Shown: piece after piece, positions 60,720 through 64,000 of the stretch | How positions within the stretch are numbered: position 1 is the first letter of the stretch | Layout of the letters: each line of letters starts with the position of its first letter | Source of the DNA: Cytobacillus oceanisediminis | Lineage (GTDB): Bacteria > Bacillota > Bacilli > Bacillales > Cytobacillaceae | DNA length: 64,000 bases | Assembly (NCBI RefSeq): GCF_022811925.1 | Contig: NZ_CP065511.1 | Location: 5,085,001 to 5,149,000, forward strand | Direction of reading: 5' to 3' | Notes under the pieces: generated by a model | Told to the model about the DNA's origin: nothing | What the model saw: the letters and a program-made list of their open reading frames with translations, nothing else | Databases searched by the model: none | Position numbers and translations under genes: made by a program

Positions 60720-62537
60720 ATGTTTAAAAAAGCTTTATCCTTTTTACTTGTATTTAGCCTGTTTTTGGGATTCTTCAGCCCTGCGACAAGCATGGCTGAA
60801 GAAACTTATGAAATTCCCACATACTATGAGACTAACAAGCTGCTAACAGAAGCGGCACTGGCAAAGAATATCCCGCCAGAAATTGCTAAAACACTCGCTT
60901 ACCAGGAAAGCGGCTGGAACCAATTTAAGGATGGTAAACCATATGTAGCGCCTGATGGCGGAATCGGCATTATGCAGGTAACAAATGATGACAGATTTGA
61001 TGAAGACCTATTGAAGACTGACATCGAATACAATATTAATGCCGGTTTGCAAAAGCTTGATGAGAAATTTCGCGGTGTTGATGGCAAACTGCCAACCTTA
61101 AATAATAATGACCGTGACATTCTCGAAAGCTGGTATTTTGCTATTTTAGCTTATAACGGCAGAGTTGAGGAAAATAGCCCATTAAAATTAACAACAGATG
61201 GAAGCAGAAATGAAGATGCTTATCAGGAAAAGTTCTTTAGGTTAATGAACGATTCCTTTTATATCGGAATGGATATACACCCGATTCCATTTGACTTTAA
61301 GCCTGAAGATTTTACGTATAGCGGTGCACCGAATCACCTCTTAAGCTTTAATAAAGATAATTATGAAATTCCCGGGCATCTGTTGCATGAGACAGAGCAT
61401 AAATTTACGCAAAATGATATCTTGCTTTCCGCGGATAGCGCGAACTTCCGTGAGGCTCCCTCCAGCTTATCAAAATCGCTGAAGGATCTTCCATCAGGTG
61501 AAAGAGAAGCTGTGAGAGTACTGGATAAATCATTTGTTTATGATCAATCAAACAAATACGGATTAGCGGATGACAAGATGCGGTTTAGACAATACGTCTG
61601 GTATAAAGTAGAGATGCAGGATGGCAGAATGGCTTATACCGCCTCAAGTGACCTTAAGCATCTTGGCAAAAGATTATACGGAAAGACCCGTTATGATACA
61701 GCAGTTTCCATCTCCCAGGAAGGCTGGAAGGATGGTGCAGGCACAGTAGTGCTTGCCTATGGAGAAGATTTTCCTGATGCACTAGCCGGGACTCCATTAG
61801 CCTATCAGCTGGATGCCCCAATGCTATTAACTAAGGTTAATAGCTTACCAGATTCAACAAAAGCCGAGATTAGAAGATTGAAACCAAAAGCAGCATATAT
61901 CCTTGGCGGTACTGGTGCTGTTAGCAAAAATGTAGAAGCTGAACTTAAGCAACTAGGAATTATGGAAATTAGCCGTCTCGGCGGCAAAACCAGATTTGAA
62001 ACGGCAAATGAAATTGCTATGCATATGCCTAATAAGGGAGATAAGGCCGTCCTTGCATATGGACGCAACTTCCCAGACGCACTGGCGATTGCTCCTTATG
62101 CAGCCAGGAATGGATATCCTATTCTTTTAACTGAGACGAATAAAATTCCTGCCGCGACAGCGACTATCCTGAAAGGCTTTAGCGAAACGCTTGTTGCTGG
62201 CGGCTATGGTGTTATCAGTGAAAACGCGATCGCCAACCTAAACACTGTCCGTTTTAGAGGAACAGATCGTTTTGGAACAAACGCCGATATTGTAAGGAAG
62301 TTAGAAATGGGAAGTGAACAAGCCTTTGTAGCCACCGGCTATAATTTTGCAGATGCTTTAACAGGAGCAGTTCTAGTTGCTAAAAAGAACTCACACCTTC
62401 TGTTAACACCGCCAGCTTCCATTAAAGATCCTATTAAAACGACCATTCTAGAGAAAAAGTACGATCACTTCCAATTCCTTGGCGGTAAGTCAGTGGTTGG
62501 TATTGAGAATGAGCTTGGAAAAATGATAGAAAGATAG
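60720..62537 (+). CDS. Secreted lytic transglycosylase-like protein with triple CWB2 repeats
   Basis: 605 aa from ATG 60720 behind GGCGGAGG. Signal peptide about 1-28 (ends SMAEE). An SLT/goose-lysozyme-type domain (about 40-180) has LAYQESGWNQFKDGKP with the likely catalytic Glu, and GGIGIMQVTND. A short SH3-like linker follows (about 250-320). Then three CWB2 repeats (about 325-605; TVVLAYGEDFPDALAGTPLA, AYILGGTGAVSKNVEAEL). It shares its wall-anchor type with the S8 protease encoded nearby. Confidence 0.88.
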   Translation: MFKKALSFLLVFSLFLGFFSPATSMAEETYEIPTYYETNKLLTEAALAKNIPPEIAKTLAYQESGWNQFKDGKPYVAPDGGIGIMQVTNDDRFDEDLLKTDIEYNINAGLQKLDEKFRGVDGKLPTLNNNDRDILESWYFAILAYNGRVEENSPLKLTTDGSRNEDAYQEKFFRLMNDSFYIGMDIHPIPFDFKPEDFTYSGAPNHLLSFNKDNYEIPGHLLHETEHKFTQNDILLSADSANFREAPSSLSKSLKDLPSGEREAVRVLDKSFVYDQSNKYGLADDKMRFRQYVWYKVEMQDGRMAYTASSDLKHLGKRLYGKTRYDTAVSISQEGWKDGAGTVVLAYGEDFPDALAGTPLAYQLDAPMLLTKVNSLPDSTKAEIRRLKPKAAYILGGTGAVSKNVEAELKQLGIMEISRLGGKTRFETANEIAMHMPNKGDKAVLAYGRNFPDALAIAPYAARNGYPILLTETNKIPAATATILKGFSETLVAGGYGVISENAIANLNTVRFRGTDRFGTNADIVRKLEMGSEQAFVATGYNFADALTGAVLVAKKNSHLLLTPPASIKDPIKTTILEKKYDHFQFLGGKSVVGIENELGKMIER

Positions 62538-62568
62538 AGATGGCTTTAAGCATTTCTGAGACCGAACA

Positions 62569-62606
62569 ACCCCCACTTTTGTGAAAGTGGGGGTTGGCAC
62601 ATTTTA
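62569..62606 (+). terminator. Terminator of the CWB2 transglycosylase gene
   Basis: A perfect 12-bp stem AACCCCCACTTT / AAAGTGGGGGTT, loop TGTG, then GGCACATTTT. Confidence 0.85.
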
Positions 62607-62698
62607 ATAGCCATCTTACCTCGAAAAAAAGGAACAAAATTTAAGAGTTGCAGATGAACACATATATAAACCGTATCTTCCGCAATTATCAAACTTTC

Positions 62699-63871
62699 TT
62701 ACACCTCATACCCAATCAACCATGCTAAACGCTTAATTTGAATTGACCCAGGCATTGTACTCAGCAGGAGGTTTCTGAGTTGGATTGCTGCAGGGTTCTC
62801 AAGCTGCATAAATCTGCCCATAAATCTAGATCCCCTTACAATTTGTGTGGTTCGCGGAATTCTCATTTTTTCATAATCCCTAAAAGCTTGTTGCATATTT
62901 TCTGGATGTTTCTCAAGGCACCGAGATAATATTATAGCATCTTCTATAGCCTGGGCTCCCCCTTGTCCCAAATTGGGCAGCATCGGATGAGCCGCGTCCC
63001 CAAGTAAAATAGCCCTGCCTTGACTCCATGATTTAATCGGTTTTCTATCAAAAATTTCATGGGTGAGGATATTCGTTTCCTTAGTTGACTCAATGACAGC
63101 TTCTATCGGTCCCCACCATCCCCTAAAATGCTCCAAAGCAGTTTTTTTCCTGTTCTGCGCTGTCTTCAATGTTCCCTCTGGGGTATTGATAGCTGCAAAC
63201 CAATAAATTCGGCCTTTCCCCAAATGAGAGAATCCGAACCTTTTACCGGGACCCCAAGCCTCAAAGCCACCTCCCAGTTCAATAGGAAAGCGCACATCAT
63301 TAAAATGAGAGATGCCGCGAATAGCAGTAAACCCAGAATAACGAAGAGGTGTAGAGCCAACTAACAATCTCCTTACTTGGGAATGAACTCCGTCGGCACC
63401 GATTAAAAGATCGCCTTCGACAACCTCCTCTTTCTCAAATTTCGCGCTGATTTTCGATGCATCCTTTTCTATGCTAATAAGCTTTTTCCCCAAAATAACA
63501 GTACCCGGCTTTAAATTTTGATATAAAATGCTTTGTAAGTCTGCTCGATGAATTAAATAACTGTATGTCCCATATTGTTTTGCTTGTACATGAACCGGTA
63601 AATCCACCAGCAGCTTTCCATCCCAAGTCCTTATTTCTGCTTTTTTAACGGATGATCCCATTCTGCGAACCTGTTCGCCTATACCCAGCTTGTCCAATGC
63701 CTTCATAGCATTTGCAGCCAAAACAATTCCTGCACCAAATTCCTTAAGTTCCGCAGCTTTCTCGTATACAGAAACGTCCAGGCCTAACTGCTGCAATGCA
63801 TTTGCAGCTGAAAGTCCACCTAACCCGCCACCAATAACGATTGTTTTGGGGAGAGCAGCTGGTATTCCCAT
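62699..63871 (-). CDS. FAD-dependent aromatic-ring-type monooxygenase
   Basis: 390 aa from ATG 63871 (GAAAGGGTG upstream). FAD-binding GxGxxG in TIVIGGGLGGLSAANALQQL, the DG motif in LLIGADGVHSQVRRLLVG, and GDAAHPMLPNLGQGGAQAIE. It belongs to the salicylate hydroxylase / PHBH-like family, which uses NAD(P)H and oxygen to hydroxylate a small aromatic or related ring. No pathway neighbours in the window reveal the substrate. Confidence 0.88.
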   Translation of the reverse strand: MGIPAALPKTIVIGGGLGGLSAANALQQLGLDVSVYEKAAELKEFGAGIVLAANAMKALDKLGIGEQVRRMGSSVKKAEIRTWDGKLLVDLPVHVQAKQYGTYSYLIHRADLQSILYQNLKPGTVILGKKLISIEKDASKISAKFEKEEVVEGDLLIGADGVHSQVRRLLVGSTPLRYSGFTAIRGISHFNDVRFPIELGGGFEAWGPGKRFGFSHLGKGRIYWFAAINTPEGTLKTAQNRKKTALEHFRGWWGPIEAVIESTKETNILTHEIFDRKPIKSWSQGRAILLGDAAHPMLPNLGQGGAQAIEDAIILSRCLEKHPENMQQAFRDYEKMRIPRTTQIVRGSRFMGRFMQLENPAAIQLRNLLLSTMPGSIQIKRLAWLIGYEV

Positions 63872-63953
63872 ATTGATCACCCTTTCATGCAATGCTTACT
63901 ATTTAAGATACTACCAAAATCATTTCCTCACCGCCTCAAAAGCTTGGAATTTC

Positions 63954-63983
63954 TTGTGTTTCCAATCGGGTGTTTGGTATAAT
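63954..63983 (+). promoter_or_regulatory. Possible sigma-A promoter for a gene beyond the window
   Basis: TTGTGT, 18 nt, TATAAT on the plus strand at the window edge, divergent from the monooxygenase gene. The -35 box is weak. Confidence 0.4.
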
Positions 63984-64000
63984 TTAGAAAAATACAAGGT

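Overview
The window looks like a chromosomal segment from a member of the Bacillaceae, a low-GC Gram-positive rod. The evidence is the conserved late-flagellar / competence / DegSU block in the same gene order as Bacillus subtilis (hpf, fliT, fliS, fliD, flaG, hag, csrA, fliW, yviE, flgL, flgK, flgN, flgM, yvyF, comFC, comFA, degV, degU, degS, yvyE, LCP gene). Strong AGGAGG-type ribosome sites, frequent TTG/GTG starts and many intrinsic terminators agree. A Cytobacillus/Mesobacillus-like genus is a guess only. I saw no rRNA, tRNA, insertion sequence, prophage or CRISPR array.

Layout. (1) 1-2735: glutaminase and a sodium:glutamine/alanine-type symporter (the start of the glutaminase lies before base 1), then a 40-aa protein. 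(2) 2970-5682: a perfect sigma-D type promoter drives a BMP-family substrate-binding lipoprotein plus a chemoreceptor. This pair sits where B. subtilis has secA downstream of hpf. (3) 5743-26572, minus strand: ribosome hibernation factor, flagellar filament/cap/chaperone genes, flagellin, the CsrA-FliW switch, hook-junction genes, anti-sigma-D, an inserted PAS-PAS-GGDEF-EAL-PilZ protein under a c-di-GMP-I riboswitch, the comF competence operon, degV and degSU. Sigma-D promoters (TAAA-N15-GCCGATAT type) are visible before flaG, hag, flgM and the BMP-chemoreceptor pair. (4) 26985-34170, plus strand: YvyE, an LCP ligase, and a LytC/LytB-like set rich in SH3b repeats. (5) 34198-44621, minus strand: a polysaccharide locus with TagO-like initiation, a complete WbpA/B/E/D/I-type set for a UDP-2,3-diacetamido-2,3-dideoxy-hexuronic acid, and three glycosyltransferases. 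(6) 45115-53795: an LtaS-like sulfatase, an ECF sigma factor with its DUF4179 partner, then a Wzz-like / flippase / glycosyltransferase / polymerase set. (7) 53824-62537: two large secreted proteins with triple CWB2 wall-binding repeats, flanking a membrane acyltransferase and a PIG-L deacetylase. (8) A FAD monooxygenase closes the window.

The most unusual locus is hag. The last part of the flagellin gene carries a group I intron (recognisable P2-P9 core, 11108-11412). It appears built so that the message makes nearly the same flagellin whether or not it splices. A 45-nt C-terminal block ending in stop (11430-11474) lies inside the modelled intron, and a second 45-nt block of the same length lies directly after its 3' end (11055-11099). 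The two encode C-termini that differ at two residues only. Other notable items are comFC lacking any ATG/GTG/TTG start (apparent AUU start overlapping the comFA stop), six exact-period 21-bp tandem repeats in front of comFA, and the c-di-GMP riboswitch controlling a c-di-GMP enzyme within the motility cluster.
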